Source: Bacteroidota bacterium (GTDB taxonomy: Bacteria; Bacteroidota; Bacteroidia; Chitinophagales; Chitinophagaceae). From it: a stretch of DNA of 64,000 nucleotides. Where the stretch lies: NCBI GenBank assembly GCA_030706735.1, contig JAUZNZ010000009.1, positions 89,725 to 153,724 on the forward strand, given 5' to 3'. The stretch's first letter is position 1. The number at the start of each line of letters is the position of its first letter. Made by a program: the position numbers and the translations under genes. The notes beneath the pieces are model-generated. The model did not search any database. It saw nothing but the letters and a program-made list of their open reading frames with translations, and was not told the DNA's origin. Shown here piece after piece: positions 35,158 to 44,330 of the stretch.

Positions 35158-35724
35158 CTAGCGCGCGGGCGAAGGCGAAATCCCGCAAAGCCGGAGATAT
35201 ACGACCAACTGGCCATAGTGATCACAGGAGTGCGTCAGCGCAAAATAGGTGAGGTCCGCGCGCGCCATATTACTCCCTCTGAAGGGGATGGGATCGAGGG
35301 CATTTGTATTATTCAGTAACGCCATCGCCTTATGACCCTCTGCAAACGATCCCTGCAGGTAGACCATAATATCCTTTTTCGTTTTTATCTCTGCCGGGCC
35401 GTTCACATCCACAATCCCGGCGGGGATGGGGTCTCCCGTAATCGCGCACCACATGTCGTAGTTATCCGTGGCGAGATGTTTGACCTGTCCCGCAAAGGTT
35501 CTTACCCCGGTAAAGAGGCTTCCCTTGATGTGCAGATCTTCCGGGGTGAAGTAATATCTGTCTTCCGGCATGGCATCGGCTGCGGCCAGTACCAATTTTT
35601 CGATCCGGGACAATTCACGGCCGATGGCCTCTTTTTCCACGCCTTTTGGGGCAAATGAAAAAAAGAGTGCGGGGACCGGGACGATCAGGAGGGAGGCGAA
35701 TACGATCAGGAGTTTATTGTTCAT
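35158..35724 (-). CDS. Exported DinB-like four-helix metal-binding protein
   Basis: 188 residues. An N-terminal hydrophobic segment (about 4-24) looks like a signal peptide. The rest fits the DinB/YfiT fold: ELSRIEKLVLAAADAMPEDRYYFTP, the first His ligand in FAGQVKHLATDNY, and THSCDHYGQLVVYLRLCG with the two C-terminal His. Cytoplasmic members include bacillithiol-dependent transferases; exported ones are of unknown function. It meets the DUF4337 gene tail to tail, with a GC-rich hairpin but no T-tract between them. Confidence 0.83.
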   Translation of the reverse strand: MNNKLLIVFASLLIVPVPALFFSFAPKGVEKEAIGRELSRIEKLVLAAADAMPEDRYYFTPEDLHIKGSLFTGVRTFAGQVKHLATDNYDMWCAITGDPIPAGIVDVNGPAEIKTKKDIMVYLQGSFAEGHKAMALLNNTNALDPIPFRGSNMARADLTYFALTHSCDHYGQLVVYLRLCGISPSPAR

Positions 35725-35828
35725 ATCGTTGATCTTTTTTTGCTTATCTAAATTAAAACTATTTCTTCCGGGGCGGCCCCGGGGACATAATTTAGCACTG
35801 AATTTGCAGTTAAAAGGAGAAAAAACCC

Positions 35829-36347
35829 ATGCTTATGAACCCTCAATTCAAGAAAGGGCTGCTGCTTGCCTTTTGCCTAGGCATTTTTTTTACAGGATTC
35901 AGCCAGCTCAAGGCCAAGGCAAAATGCCCCGATTTCTATGTGGATGTGTTGAATGGCACCGTGAATGAACTCAAGGCGAATAATACACCCGACGAGATCA
36001 AGACCAAATTCCCCTGTTTCACGAGCGCGGTCGATGAAAGTTATGAAGCCAAATGCGGCGGCGGCATTTATTTCAAGGACAGGGACATTTCGTTCTATAC
36101 CAAAAGGGATTATATCGAGATCGGTCCCAAATTCACGGGAAAAATGAGCATCCCTCTCTTCGGAACCAAGCGCGGCACGTTGTTCACCAAGCTGGGAAAT
36201 CCCAAAATAAAAGATGATCTCTGGGATGCATACGAAATGCAATATGGTACCATGGTCCTTCACTATGACGTGGCCGGCGCTGCAGGAAAGGTGAAAATGA
36301 TCCAGATCAGTACGCAGAGTACGGAGACCCTGAGCCTTTGCGAATAG
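35829..36347 (+). CDS. Small secreted protein with four cysteines, unknown
   Basis: 172 residues. An AGGAG sequence at 35815-35819, 9 nt before the ATG at 35829, is a rare Shine-Dalgarno-like site here and favours this start over the ATG 6 nt later. A signal peptide (about 1-28, ending GFSQ or KAKA) is followed by a mature domain with Cys in AKCPDF, KFPCF, AKCGGG and the last residues SLCE. These could form two disulfides. The gene's end overlaps idi by 41 bp, tail to tail. I do not recognise the family. Confidence 0.72.
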   Translation: MLMNPQFKKGLLLAFCLGIFFTGFSQLKAKAKCPDFYVDVLNGTVNELKANNTPDEIKTKFPCFTSAVDESYEAKCGGGIYFKDRDISFYTKRDYIEIGPKFTGKMSIPLFGTKRGTLFTKLGNPKIKDDLWDAYEMQYGTMVLHYDVAGAAGKVKMIQISTQSTETLSLCE

Positions 36348-36870
36348 CCGGGTTTTCGGCGACCCATTGGCGTACCCGTGGAAAGGCCTGATGGAACCAG
36401 GTCGTGTAATTGAGCGGGTGTGAGGCAAGGCTGGATTCTATTTCGTCCAGCGATCGATAGCAATAGTCGCTTACTTCATTCGGATCGGGCTGGATGACCC
36501 CATCATGGGTTCCGACGAATACATGGTCGAACTCAAATTCGGTGAGGCCATTCTCGAATTCCGTCCGGTAGGTGAATTCGAAGATCTTATCGAGGTCAGT
36601 CGTAAAACCCAGTTCCTCGTTCAGTCTGCGCATGGCGGCCTCCCTGGTGCCTTCCCCGGGGCGGGGGTGACTGCAGCAGGCATTGGTCCAGAGGCCGGCG
36701 CTATGGTATTTCTTTCGGGCCCGCTGCTGGATCAGCATGTCTCCCCTTGCATTGAAGATAAATACGCTAAAAGCCCTGTGCAAGAGTGCTTTACGATGAA
36801 CCTCCATCTTGTCCATGGCGCCGATCGGCTCGTCGCGTTCGTTCACGAGGATCACTTCGTCCCGCAGCAT
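36307..36870 (-). CDS. idi: Isopentenyl-diphosphate delta-isomerase, type I
   Basis: 187 residues of the Nudix-like type I isomerase. The catalytic Cys is C66 in TNACCSHP, and the metal-binding Glu pair is E111/E113 in NGLTEFEFDHVF. RPGEGTREAAMRRLNEELG is the Nudix-like helix. It interconverts IPP and DMAPP for isoprenoids. It follows the sigma factor gene by 32 nt on the same strand. Confidence 0.95.
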   Translation of the reverse strand: MLRDEVILVNERDEPIGAMDKMEVHRKALLHRAFSVFIFNARGDMLIQQRARKKYHSAGLWTNACCSHPRPGEGTREAAMRRLNEELGFTTDLDKIFEFTYRTEFENGLTEFEFDHVFVGTHDGVIQPDPNEVSDYCYRSLDEIESSLASHPLNYTTWFHQAFPRVRQWVAENPAIRKGSGSPYSAY

Positions 36871-36902
36871 GTGTCGTGTTTAATGGATAGGCACCCTGAA
36901 AG

Positions 36903-37403
36903 CTAGAAACGCTGTATCTGGGCCTTTAATAATTTCCGCGCGAAATGGATGCGGCTCTTGATCGTACCCAGGGGCTCCTGCAGCATTTCCGCGATCTCGT
37001 GGTATTTAAACCCGTCAAAATAGAGCAGAAAGGGGTTGCGGAAGATCTCCGGGAGCTTGTGGACGGCAGCCTGGATATCCTTTACACGCAGATTTCCTTC
37101 CGCCGCGCCGGCGACCGCCGCCTGGTTGGAATTAAGGAGGAATTCGTTGGCGCTGCTGTCAAAAATGGTGTTTTGCTTGGCCTTCCTGCGGTAGTTGTTA
37201 ATGAAGATATTCCGCATGATCGTGTACAGCCAGGCCTTGATATTGGTGCCTACGTTGTATTTGTCCTTGTTGGCCAGGGCCCGGTAGAGGGTCTCCTGAA
37301 AAAGGTCCTTTGCCGCCTCGGAATCACGGGTGAGCGTAATGGCGAAGGGTTTCAGGAACTCTGCATTATTGACAAGTAATTGATTGAATTCTAAAGAGGC
37401 CAT
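36903..37403 (-). CDS. ECF-type RNA polymerase sigma factor
   Basis: 166 residues. Region 2 lies about 15-80 (LKPFAITLTRDSEAAKDLFQETLYRALANKDKYNVGTNIKAWLYTIMRNIFINNYRR). Region 4 lies about 110-160 (VHKLPEIFRNPFLLYFDGFKYHEIAEMLQEPLGTIKSRIHFARKLL), including its HTH. No FecR-like anti-sigma factor lies next to it. The gene behind it is idi, an unusual partner that may only reflect shared transcription. Confidence 0.92.
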   Translation of the reverse strand: MASLEFNQLLVNNAEFLKPFAITLTRDSEAAKDLFQETLYRALANKDKYNVGTNIKAWLYTIMRNIFINNYRRKAKQNTIFDSSANEFLLNSNQAAVAGAAEGNLRVKDIQAAVHKLPEIFRNPFLLYFDGFKYHEIAEMLQEPLGTIKSRIHFARKLLKAQIQRF

Positions 37404-37551
37404 ATATAAAAAAACAGTTTAACGGTCTAACTGATAAAATTAATCATAAAACGCGATAGGACAAAGCCTCTCGTTTTATGGTTTAGTTAAAAAGCAACTC
37501 CACGAAAATCACTGGGTTAGGAAAATAAGACAGCAAAAGGCAGGCCATCCC

Positions 37552-37592
37552 AAAAAAAGGGGCCAGGAAAGACAGCCTGTCAGGATTGGCCC
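37552..37592 (-). terminator. Probable terminator of the polysaccharide operon
   Basis: On the minus strand GGGCCA (37592-37587) pairs with TGGCCC (37565-37560) around a loop that can form an inner GACA/TGTC hairpin, and is followed by C and seven T (37558-37552). It lies 64 nt after the phosphatase stop codon, as expected for the end of the long locus. The rest of the 252-nt gap from 37404 to 37655 holds an isolated hairpin (37611-37625) and AT-rich sequence that should include the sigma gene's promoter, but no exact box was found. Confidence 0.5.
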
Positions 37593-37655
37593 GGAAAGGG
37601 GTCGAATGCGGCCTGAGATTCAGGCAGGGAGATGAAGTTTTGACAAGGGGGAGAC

Positions 37656-38399
37656 CTAGAGTTGCGGGTTGCGGATGGTTCCGGAGTCGAGGAGTTTGTC
37701 GACCATGCCCTGGAGGCGGGAGGAGTAGGTGAGCGCGTTCAGGTGGCGTTCATGGTGCAGGTCGGTACCTAGCAAGTCGACGTATTTTTTCTTGATCAGG
37801 TATTCGGCCAGCGCCTGGGAGGCTTTCCCGTAGTAACCGATCATGGACAGCAGGTTTACCTGCAGGAGGCAGCCGGTGTCGCGGATCTGGTCGTACCAGC
37901 CCTTGTTGGCGCCGAAATAGAGGTAACGCTCCGGATGAGCGAGGATGGGCTGGTAGCCCTTTATCTGGAGCTTAAAGAGGAGTTCCTTCAGGTTGATGGC
38001 GGCCACGACCATCGAAAGCTCGACAAGGATCATATTGCCCTTCAGGGTGAGGAGGACGTCGCCTGATTCGAGGGAGTCGGAGAAGTGGTCGTCCATAAAA
38101 TATTCGGCGGCCGCATGGAATTCGACGGAGATCTGCTGGCGGGCCAGTTCGGCGGTGACGGCACGATGCCCTTCGGCGATGATCCCCGGGGTGTTCGGAT
38201 AGATATCCTTCAGGATATGCGGCGTCGTATATATCCTTTTGTACCCCAGATCGACAAGGCCCCGGATCATTCTCAGGGCTTCATCCATGGTCTTTACGCC
38301 GTCGTCGATGCCCGGGATCAGGTGGGAATGGAGATCCGCGCCGAGCCCGCTCAGGTCATTGGGGCGACCTTTTGTCTTTTTGTTGAAGAGGGAGAACAA
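37656..38399 (-). CDS. CpsB/YwqE-type PHP tyrosine-protein phosphatase
   Basis: 247 residues of the PHP fold. Metal-ligand motifs are DLHSHLIPGIDDG (D22, H24, H26), TTPHI, AAEYF, LAHPERY and LGTDLHH. The family removes phosphate from tyrosine-rich tails of the capsule chain-length kinase and so tunes polymer export. No BY-kinase gene is in the window. It is the last gene of the polysaccharide locus, 30 nt after fcl. Confidence 0.92.
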   Translation of the reverse strand: MFSLFNKKTKGRPNDLSGLGADLHSHLIPGIDDGVKTMDEALRMIRGLVDLGYKRIYTTPHILKDIYPNTPGIIAEGHRAVTAELARQQISVEFHAAAEYFMDDHFSDSLESGDVLLTLKGNMILVELSMVVAAINLKELLFKLQIKGYQPILAHPERYLYFGANKGWYDQIRDTGCLLQVNLLSMIGYYGKASQALAEYLIKKKYVDLLGTDLHHERHLNALTYSSRLQGMVDKLLDSGTIRNPQL

Positions 38400-38429
38400 G
38401 ATCGTGGGATTGATGCGGTGAGTCTGGGA

Positions 38430-39356
38430 TTAATGCTGTGATCTAAAATCCGCGTAAGCCTGCCGGATGCCTTCTTCCAGGCCGATGCGATGCGTCCAAC
38501 CCATGCCGTGGAGCTTACTGACGTCCATGAGTTTACGCATCGTGCCGTCCGGCTTGGTCAGGTCATGGGTTATTTCGCCCTCGTAGCCGACGATCTTTTT
38601 TACCAGGAGGGCGAGTTCCTTTATCTCCAGGTCGACGCCGGTGCCGATATTGACGAGACCTTCCTGATCATAATGCTGCACAAGGAAAAGGCAGGCATCC
38701 GCCAGGTCATCGGCGTGAAGGAACTCACGGCGTGGCCTGCCCGAGCCCCAAAGGACGACTGAAGGGGCCGCGTTGAGCCTGGCCTCATGGAATCGCCTGA
38801 TCAGCGCCGGCAGCACATGGGAGTTTTGCAGGTCATAGTTGTCGTTGGGGCCATAGAGGTTGGTGGGCATGACCGAAATGAAATTGCATCCGTACTGTGC
38901 GCGATAGGCGTCGCAGAGTTTGATCCCGGCGATCTTTGCGATCGCATAGGGCTCATTGGTCGGTTCGAGGGGGCCCGTGAGGAGGTATTCCTCCTTCAGC
39001 GGCTGCGGCGCCTCTTTAGGATAGATGCAGGATGAGCCGAGGAACATCAGTTTTTTCACGCCGCAGCGATAAGCGGCGTGGATGATATGGCTCTCTATCA
39101 TCAGGTTCTCGTACAGGAACTCGGCACGGTAGGTATTATTGGCGAGGATGCCGCCCACTTTGGCCGCGGCCAGGAAGACCAGGTCCGGCCGTTCCTTTTC
39201 GAAGAATCCGTCGACGGCCGCCTGGTTGCGGAGGTCCAGCTCATCCGAGGTGCGGGTCACCAGGTTGGTAAATCCCTTTGCCGCGAGCGCCCTGCAAATG
39301 GCGGAGCCCACCATGCCGCGATGTCCGGCCACGTATATCTTGTCGTTGGGTTGCAT
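38430..39356 (-). CDS. fcl: GDP-L-fucose synthase
   Basis: 308 residues, a short-chain dehydrogenase-like epimerase/reductase. The NADPH loop GHRGMVG is at 11-17, SSCIYP at 108-113, and the catalytic Y137-x3-K141 (YAIAK) follows. It turns GDP-4-keto-6-deoxymannose into GDP-L-fucose. It starts 6 nt after gmd, whose product it uses. Confidence 0.96.
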   Translation of the reverse strand: MQPNDKIYVAGHRGMVGSAICRALAAKGFTNLVTRTSDELDLRNQAAVDGFFEKERPDLVFLAAAKVGGILANNTYRAEFLYENLMIESHIIHAAYRCGVKKLMFLGSSCIYPKEAPQPLKEEYLLTGPLEPTNEPYAIAKIAGIKLCDAYRAQYGCNFISVMPTNLYGPNDNYDLQNSHVLPALIRRFHEARLNAAPSVVLWGSGRPRREFLHADDLADACLFLVQHYDQEGLVNIGTGVDLEIKELALLVKKIVGYEGEITHDLTKPDGTMRKLMDVSKLHGMGWTHRIGLEEGIRQAYADFRSQH

Positions 39357-39362
39357 GTTGTT

Positions 39363-40478
39363 TTATTCGTGTTGGCCTTTCACATGAAATCCGGAGTCTT
39401 TCAGGACCTTCTCCTTGCGGAACAGGTGAACGTCGGAGCTCATCATTTCGTGGATCAGCATGGGCAGGTCATAGACGGGTTTCCAGCCTAGTTTTTCCCG
39501 CGCCTTGCCCGCATCGCCGATCAGCAGGTCCACTTCCGTCGGGCGGTAGTACCTGGCATCGACGGCTACGACCTCCTTGCCGGCCGGGACGATGAAGTCG
39601 GGGTTACTGCTGGATGCTACGACCGCCACTTCCTTTTCGGCCTCGCCGCGAAACTCTAGTTCGATGCCCACTTCCCTGAATGCCATGCGTACAAATTCCC
39701 TGACAGGCGTGGTGACGCCGGTAGCGATGACATAATCATCCGGTACGGGCTGCTGCAGGATCCGCCACATGGCGTCGACATAATCTTTTGCATGTCCCCA
39801 GTCGCGCTGGGCGTCGAGGTTGCCCAGGTAGATCTTTTCCTGCAGACCGAGGGCGATCTTCGCCACTCCACGCGTGATCTTCCTCGTTACGAAGGTTTCG
39901 CCTCTTACCGGCGACTCATGATTGAACAATATGCCGTTGGTTGCGTACATGCCATAGGCTTCGCGGTAGTTCACGGTGATCCAGTATGCGTAAAGCTTGG
40001 CGACCGCATAGGGTGAGCGCGGGTAAAAGGGCGTTTTTTCATTTTGCGGAACGGCCTGGACCAGTCCGTAGAGTTCGGAAGTCGACGCCTGATACACACG
40101 CGTCTTCGCGGTGAGGCCGAGGAGCCTGACCGCCTCCAGTATCCGTAGCGTGCCGATGCCGTCTGCATTAGCCGTATATTCCGGGGTCTCGAAGCTGACC
40201 TGCACATGGCTCATGGCGCCCAGGTTGTAGATCTCGTCCGGTTGGGTCTCCTGGATGATGCGGATGATGTTCGTCGAATCCGTCAGGTCCCCGTAATGCA
40301 GATGGAAATGTACGTTGGACTCATGGGGATCCTGGTAGAGATGATCGATCCGTTCGGTATTGAACGATGAACTCCTTCTCTTGAGGCCATGCACGAGGTA
40401 GCCTTTGTCCAGTAGCAGCTCACAGAGATAGGCGCCGTCCTGCCCGGTGGCTCCTGTGACCAATGCGATCTTTGGCAT
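39363..40478 (-). CDS. gmd: GDP-mannose 4,6-dehydratase
   Basis: 371 residues. The NADP loop GATGQDG lies at 9-15, followed by the [11 protein letters not shown] segment typical of Gmd, ASTSELYG at 131-138 and the catalytic Y157-x3-K161 (YAVAK). It makes GDP-4-keto-6-deoxy-D-mannose, the first step to GDP-fucose. Together with fcl it indicates fucose in the polymer. Confidence 0.97.
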   Translation of the reverse strand: MPKIALVTGATGQDGAYLCELLLDKGYLVHGLKRRSSSFNTERIDHLYQDPHESNVHFHLHYGDLTDSTNIIRIIQETQPDEIYNLGAMSHVQVSFETPEYTANADGIGTLRILEAVRLLGLTAKTRVYQASTSELYGLVQAVPQNEKTPFYPRSPYAVAKLYAYWITVNYREAYGMYATNGILFNHESPVRGETFVTRKITRGVAKIALGLQEKIYLGNLDAQRDWGHAKDYVDAMWRILQQPVPDDYVIATGVTTPVREFVRMAFREVGIELEFRGEAEKEVAVVASSSNPDFIVPAGKEVVAVDARYYRPTEVDLLIGDAGKAREKLGWKPVYDLPMLIHEMMSSDVHLFRKEKVLKDSGFHVKGQHE

Positions 40479-40501
40479 AATTATGAATTGGTTGTGTGGG
40501 A

Positions 40502-41248
40502 TTATTTAATGAAGTATTGGGGAAGCTTTCTAAGCGGTTTCATCAACAGCGTAAAAAAATAGGGGGTCAATCCATTCAATTTCCAGGCTATGCGGTCCTC
40601 TTTATTCGCCCGGAGGCGATTCCGGAATGAGGCGTTGCTCATCCCACCCGTGCGCATCCTGACAATAACCCTCGGAATGTATCGTGCGGACATGCCGTGC
40701 CTGACGAGGATCCGCAGCATCATCTCATAGTCTGCGGCAGATCGCAGGGAGATATCGAAGAGACCAACCTGGTCATAGACCTCCCTGCGCACGAAGAACG
40801 TGGGATGGGGCGGCATCCAACCGTAGTAGAAGCTCTTTTTCCGGAATGGCCCGGTTTTCCAGGTCCGAATGACCTTGTTCAGGTCCGCCTGATCCACGTA
40901 TTGAAGGTCGGCGTAGCTGGTCATGACGGTGGGATCGGCAAAGGCCTTTGCCACGAGAGAAAGCACGTCGGGGCCCGTGTAGACGTCGTCGGAATTCAGG
41001 ATGCCGATCACGTCGCCGGTGGCCTTGCTCAGACCCTTGTTCATCGCATCATAGATGCCTTTGTCGCGGCCCGACACGACCTGGGCGAGGTGCGGAAATT
41101 CCGCGGCGATCTTCAGGGTGTCGTCCGTCGATCCGCCATCGATCAGGATATGTTCGATATCGGGATGCTCCTGCTGCCGGATGCAGGTCAGGGTATCCCT
41201 CAGCGTGGCTGCGCTGTTATAGGTGGCGGTGATGATCGATATCTTCAT
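40502..41248 (-). CDS. Family 2 glycosyltransferase
   Basis: 248 residues with a GT-A fold. It starts [16 protein letters not shown], with [11 protein letters not shown], then GILNSDDVY where D87-D88 is the metal-binding DxD equivalent. A family-typical [22 protein letters not shown] segment is also seen. It ends with basic residues and no membrane helix. It is likely an inverting transferase in the cytoplasm, using a nucleotide sugar such as GDP-fucose from the neighbouring genes (inference). Confidence 0.92.
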   Translation of the reverse strand: MKISIITATYNSAATLRDTLTCIRQQEHPDIEHILIDGGSTDDTLKIAAEFPHLAQVVSGRDKGIYDAMNKGLSKATGDVIGILNSDDVYTGPDVLSLVAKAFADPTVMTSYADLQYVDQADLNKVIRTWKTGPFRKKSFYYGWMPPHPTFFVRREVYDQVGLFDISLRSAADYEMMLRILVRHGMSARYIPRVIVRMRTGGMSNASFRNRLRANKEDRIAWKLNGLTPYFFTLLMKPLRKLPQYFIK

Positions 41249-41332
41249 GTTGCTGTCGAAGGTAAGGTGCAGTCGGGAATTTGCGTCCGGGTGCGACGGT
41301 CGGGGCGCGGGCGCCGGGCTCAGGCGCCTGGA

Positions 41333-43075
41333 TCAGACGCCGGGTCGGCGCGTGATCACACAGTTCTCCAATACCAGCATGTCCATATCCGTTCTTAAAA
41401 AGCAGTCCAGCGCATGTTCCGGCGAATTCACGATCGGCTCGTTCTCATTGAACGAGGTATTGAGCAGGATGGGCACGCCGGTCTTCTTTCGGAAGGCCTC
41501 TATCAGCTGATAATAGCGGGGAGTGACCGATCTGTCCACGGATTGCAGCCTGCCGGTGCCGTCAACATGCGTGACGGCCGGAATGAGGGCGCGTTTTTCC
41601 GGGCGGATGGGGAATACTTTTTCCATGAACGGCACTTCGTCTTCCACCTCAAAATATTCCTTTACATATTCCTTAAGGATCGAAGGGGCGAAAGGGCGGA
41701 AGCTTTCCCTGCGTTTGATCTTGCTGTTCAGCAGGTCCTTGGCGTCGGATCGCCGCGGGTCCGCCAGGATGGAACGGGCGCCCAGGGCACGCGGTCCGAA
41801 CTCGGCCCGTCCGTTGAACCAGCCCACCACGCCGGCGTCGATCAGCCGGTCGGCCACTTTCTCGTACAGTTCGGAGTCAGGATACCGGCGGTAGTCGATA
41901 TGGCGGCCACGCAGGTATTGTTCTATGTCCTCATTGGAAAAGCGGCTGCCGGTATAGGCCGTCCGCACGGCTTCCGCGCGGGGCTGGTCCAGCACCTGGT
42001 TATAGACGTATAGTGCGGCTCCCATGGATATGCCGGCGTCATGGCCCGCCGAAGGGATATAGACGCCGGTAAACGGCGTGTTACGCGTGAGTTTGCCATT
42101 GGCCACCGAATTCTGCGCCACGCCACCCGCGATGCAAATATTCTTCAACCCCGTTCTCGTCTGCAAATGCCCGAGGATATGGAAGATCAGCTCTTCGGTA
42201 ATGCGCTGGACGGATGCGGCGAGATCCTTGTGGTATTGGGTCAGCGGTTGGTCCTTTGCCCTCGCCGCGCCGAATTTTTCGACCATGTACGGTGAGAAAA
42301 GCGGAGCGACCTGTGGGATATGATCTTCGCCGTAAGAGATGATGCCCCGTGTGGCGGAGCGGAAATATTTCAGGTTTAGCCTGAACAATCCGTCGGGCTG
42401 AAAGAGCAGCACATCCCTGAGCGCATCCACATGATCGGGTTTACCATAGGGCGCCAGGCCCATTACCTTGTATTCGTCGCCATAGTGAGGGAAGCCCAGC
42501 AACTGGGTGAATGCCGTATAAAACAGGCCGACGCTGTGAGGAAAATCCACCGAATCGAGCACCCTGATCTTATTGCCCTGGCCGGTCGCGATCATTGTCG
42601 TGGTAAAATCACCGGAACCGTCGATCGAAAGCAGGGCGGCCTCCTCGAATGGAGAGGCGAAAAAGGCCGAAGCGAGGTGGCTGCGATGATGCTCGACCTG
42701 ATGGATCTTCTTTTTGAGGGACGAGGCATCAACCGACGGGTCGATGGCAGCGAACTCTTCTTCGAGGGAGGACACTTTGCGGGCATTCTGCAGGCGGTCC
42801 GTTGCCGCCCGCCAACCTCCGCCCGGATTCTTCAGAAGGAACCATAGTTTCTTTCCCAATTTGGCGTAAGGGTCACGTCCGATCGCGATATGGTCGAGCT
42901 GGGCCAGGGTGATGCCCGCCTCGCGCAGGCAAAACTCTACGGCCAGTGAGGGGAAGCCTGCCCAATGCTTGACGCGGCGAAAGCGCTCTTCCTCCGTGGC
43001 TGCGATCAGAAGGCCGTCCTTGAAAATGGCTGCCGAAGAATCGGCGTGGTAAGCGTTAATTCCTAAAATATGCAT
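41333..43075 (-). CDS. NodU/CmcH-type carbamoyltransferase
   Basis: 580 residues. The N-terminal Kae1-like domain starts MHILGINAYHADSSAAI. It carries metal His residues in VEHHRSH (127-133) and SIDGSGD (150-156), then GGVAQNSVANGKL. The C-terminal YrdC-like carbamoyl-AMP domain has NGRAEFGPRALGARSILADP and ILLNTSFNENEPIV. The family moves a carbamoyl group from carbamoyl phosphate to a hydroxyl through carbamoyl-AMP. In this locus it probably decorates a sugar. It is unrelated by position to carB in this window. Confidence 0.92.
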   Translation of the reverse strand: MHILGINAYHADSSAAIFKDGLLIAATEEERFRRVKHWAGFPSLAVEFCLREAGITLAQLDHIAIGRDPYAKLGKKLWFLLKNPGGGWRAATDRLQNARKVSSLEEEFAAIDPSVDASSLKKKIHQVEHHRSHLASAFFASPFEEAALLSIDGSGDFTTTMIATGQGNKIRVLDSVDFPHSVGLFYTAFTQLLGFPHYGDEYKVMGLAPYGKPDHVDALRDVLLFQPDGLFRLNLKYFRSATRGIISYGEDHIPQVAPLFSPYMVEKFGAARAKDQPLTQYHKDLAASVQRITEELIFHILGHLQTRTGLKNICIAGGVAQNSVANGKLTRNTPFTGVYIPSAGHDAGISMGAALYVYNQVLDQPRAEAVRTAYTGSRFSNEDIEQYLRGRHIDYRRYPDSELYEKVADRLIDAGVVGWFNGRAEFGPRALGARSILADPRRSDAKDLLNSKIKRRESFRPFAPSILKEYVKEYFEVEDEVPFMEKVFPIRPEKRALIPAVTHVDGTGRLQSVDRSVTPRYYQLIEAFRKKTGVPILLNTSFNENEPIVNSPEHALDCFLRTDMDMLVLENCVITRRPGV

Positions 43076-43104
43076 CTTGACTTCACTATTTTATGATCGA
43101 TCAA

Positions 43105-44289
43105 CTAAATATGTTGCTTTTGCGGCACGTCCGCCATGAATTTCTCGATCGCTTTTACGATCCGATCGAAGGAAAAAGAGTCGATCCAGGAGCGCGATCC
43201 GTTTTTCATGGCATCGAGTTGCTGCCTGTCGGCTGCCAGCTGCGCCACCCAATCGCTGCATTTTTGCAGGTCCCCCACCCTGAACACGATCCCATTCTTT
43301 CCTTCTTTGACCAGGTCCACCGCGCCGCCCACTTTTTCGGAGAGCATGACGGCGCAGCCGCTGGCCATGGCTTCATTGGCCCCGAGCCCCCAGGTCTCTT
43401 CCGGTCCCCGGGAAGGCAGGATGAAAATATCGCCCAGCCGGTATATTCCGGGCATATGCGACTGGTTCTGAAAATCCAGAAAGCGGATCCGCGGGTCTCC
43501 GGATGCCGCGGCCTTCAATTCCCCCTCAAGGGTTCCGTTGCCAACGAAGACGGCCTTAACTCGGGGGTCCGGGATCATTTTCAGGAGCTCGATGAGGAAG
43601 AAGGGGTTTTTTTTCTGTCCGAGTTTGCCTGCAAACAGGATGACCAGGTCATCCTCCGCCATGTTCAACTGCTTGCGCAGCACGGCCGCCTCCTCGCGGT
43701 ATTGCGCATCAGGTTGGCTGAACCGGTCATTGTCGATGGCATGCGGCGCAAAGATCAATTGTTCCTCCTTTAGTCCATGCTTCAGAAAATAGACCTTGTT
43801 GTGGGTACCGACATACAAGGCGTAGTCGACATGGCTATAGACCCATTTGAGCCAACTCCTTCTCAGGATGCGGTTAATGCCCGGGCGCTCATCCAACAGC
43901 GTGGAGTCGCCGCGGAACAGGACCGGCACCTTTCCATGAAAGTACCGCATGCACCGCAAATGACTGACGAAGCTCCATCCGAAGACCAGGATCGCGTCCG
44001 GCTGCCATCCGGCGATCTCTTCATTCAGGGTTGGATTAATAATGCCCTTGAAATGATGAGTGCCGGGATCGGCGGACGTATTTTTCACGAAGGTATATTC
44101 ATAGCCATCCAATAAGGGGATATCCCATTCGATCTCTTTGCCGAACTCCTGATCGAATTTGCTGCCGGCCTGTGACTGGCTCCAGGTGTAGAACACTTTG
44201 ACGCGGACCTGGCCGCTCCTGGCCAGAAGCCTGAACCATGGCGCATTGTATTGAATGGGATGAGAGGTGACGATGGCGAACTTTTTCAT
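43105..44289 (-). CDS. Family 4 glycosyltransferase
   Basis: 394 residues with a GT-B fold. The N-terminal domain starts KKFAIVTSHPIQYNAPWFRLL. The C-terminal nucleotide-sugar domain has LVILFAGKLGQKKNPFFLIELL and the E-x7-E region PEETWGLGANEAMASGCAVM. It is a retaining cytoplasmic transferase by family; donor and acceptor are unknown. Confidence 0.9.
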   Translation of the reverse strand: MKKFAIVTSHPIQYNAPWFRLLARSGQVRVKVFYTWSQSQAGSKFDQEFGKEIEWDIPLLDGYEYTFVKNTSADPGTHHFKGIINPTLNEEIAGWQPDAILVFGWSFVSHLRCMRYFHGKVPVLFRGDSTLLDERPGINRILRRSWLKWVYSHVDYALYVGTHNKVYFLKHGLKEEQLIFAPHAIDNDRFSQPDAQYREEAAVLRKQLNMAEDDLVILFAGKLGQKKNPFFLIELLKMIPDPRVKAVFVGNGTLEGELKAAASGDPRIRFLDFQNQSHMPGIYRLGDIFILPSRGPEETWGLGANEAMASGCAVMLSEKVGGAVDLVKEGKNGIVFRVGDLQKCSDWVAQLAADRQQLDAMKNGSRSWIDSFSFDRIVKAIEKFMADVPQKQHI

Positions 44290-44330
44290 CTAAGGGTCGT
44301 TTACAGGGTCGTTAAAAGGGTAGTCGGTGT

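Noticed and set aside
37611..37625. Perfect GCCTGA/TCAGGC hairpin after the phosphatase gene
   Set aside because: No T-tract on either strand; the hairpin at 37552-37592 fits a terminator better.
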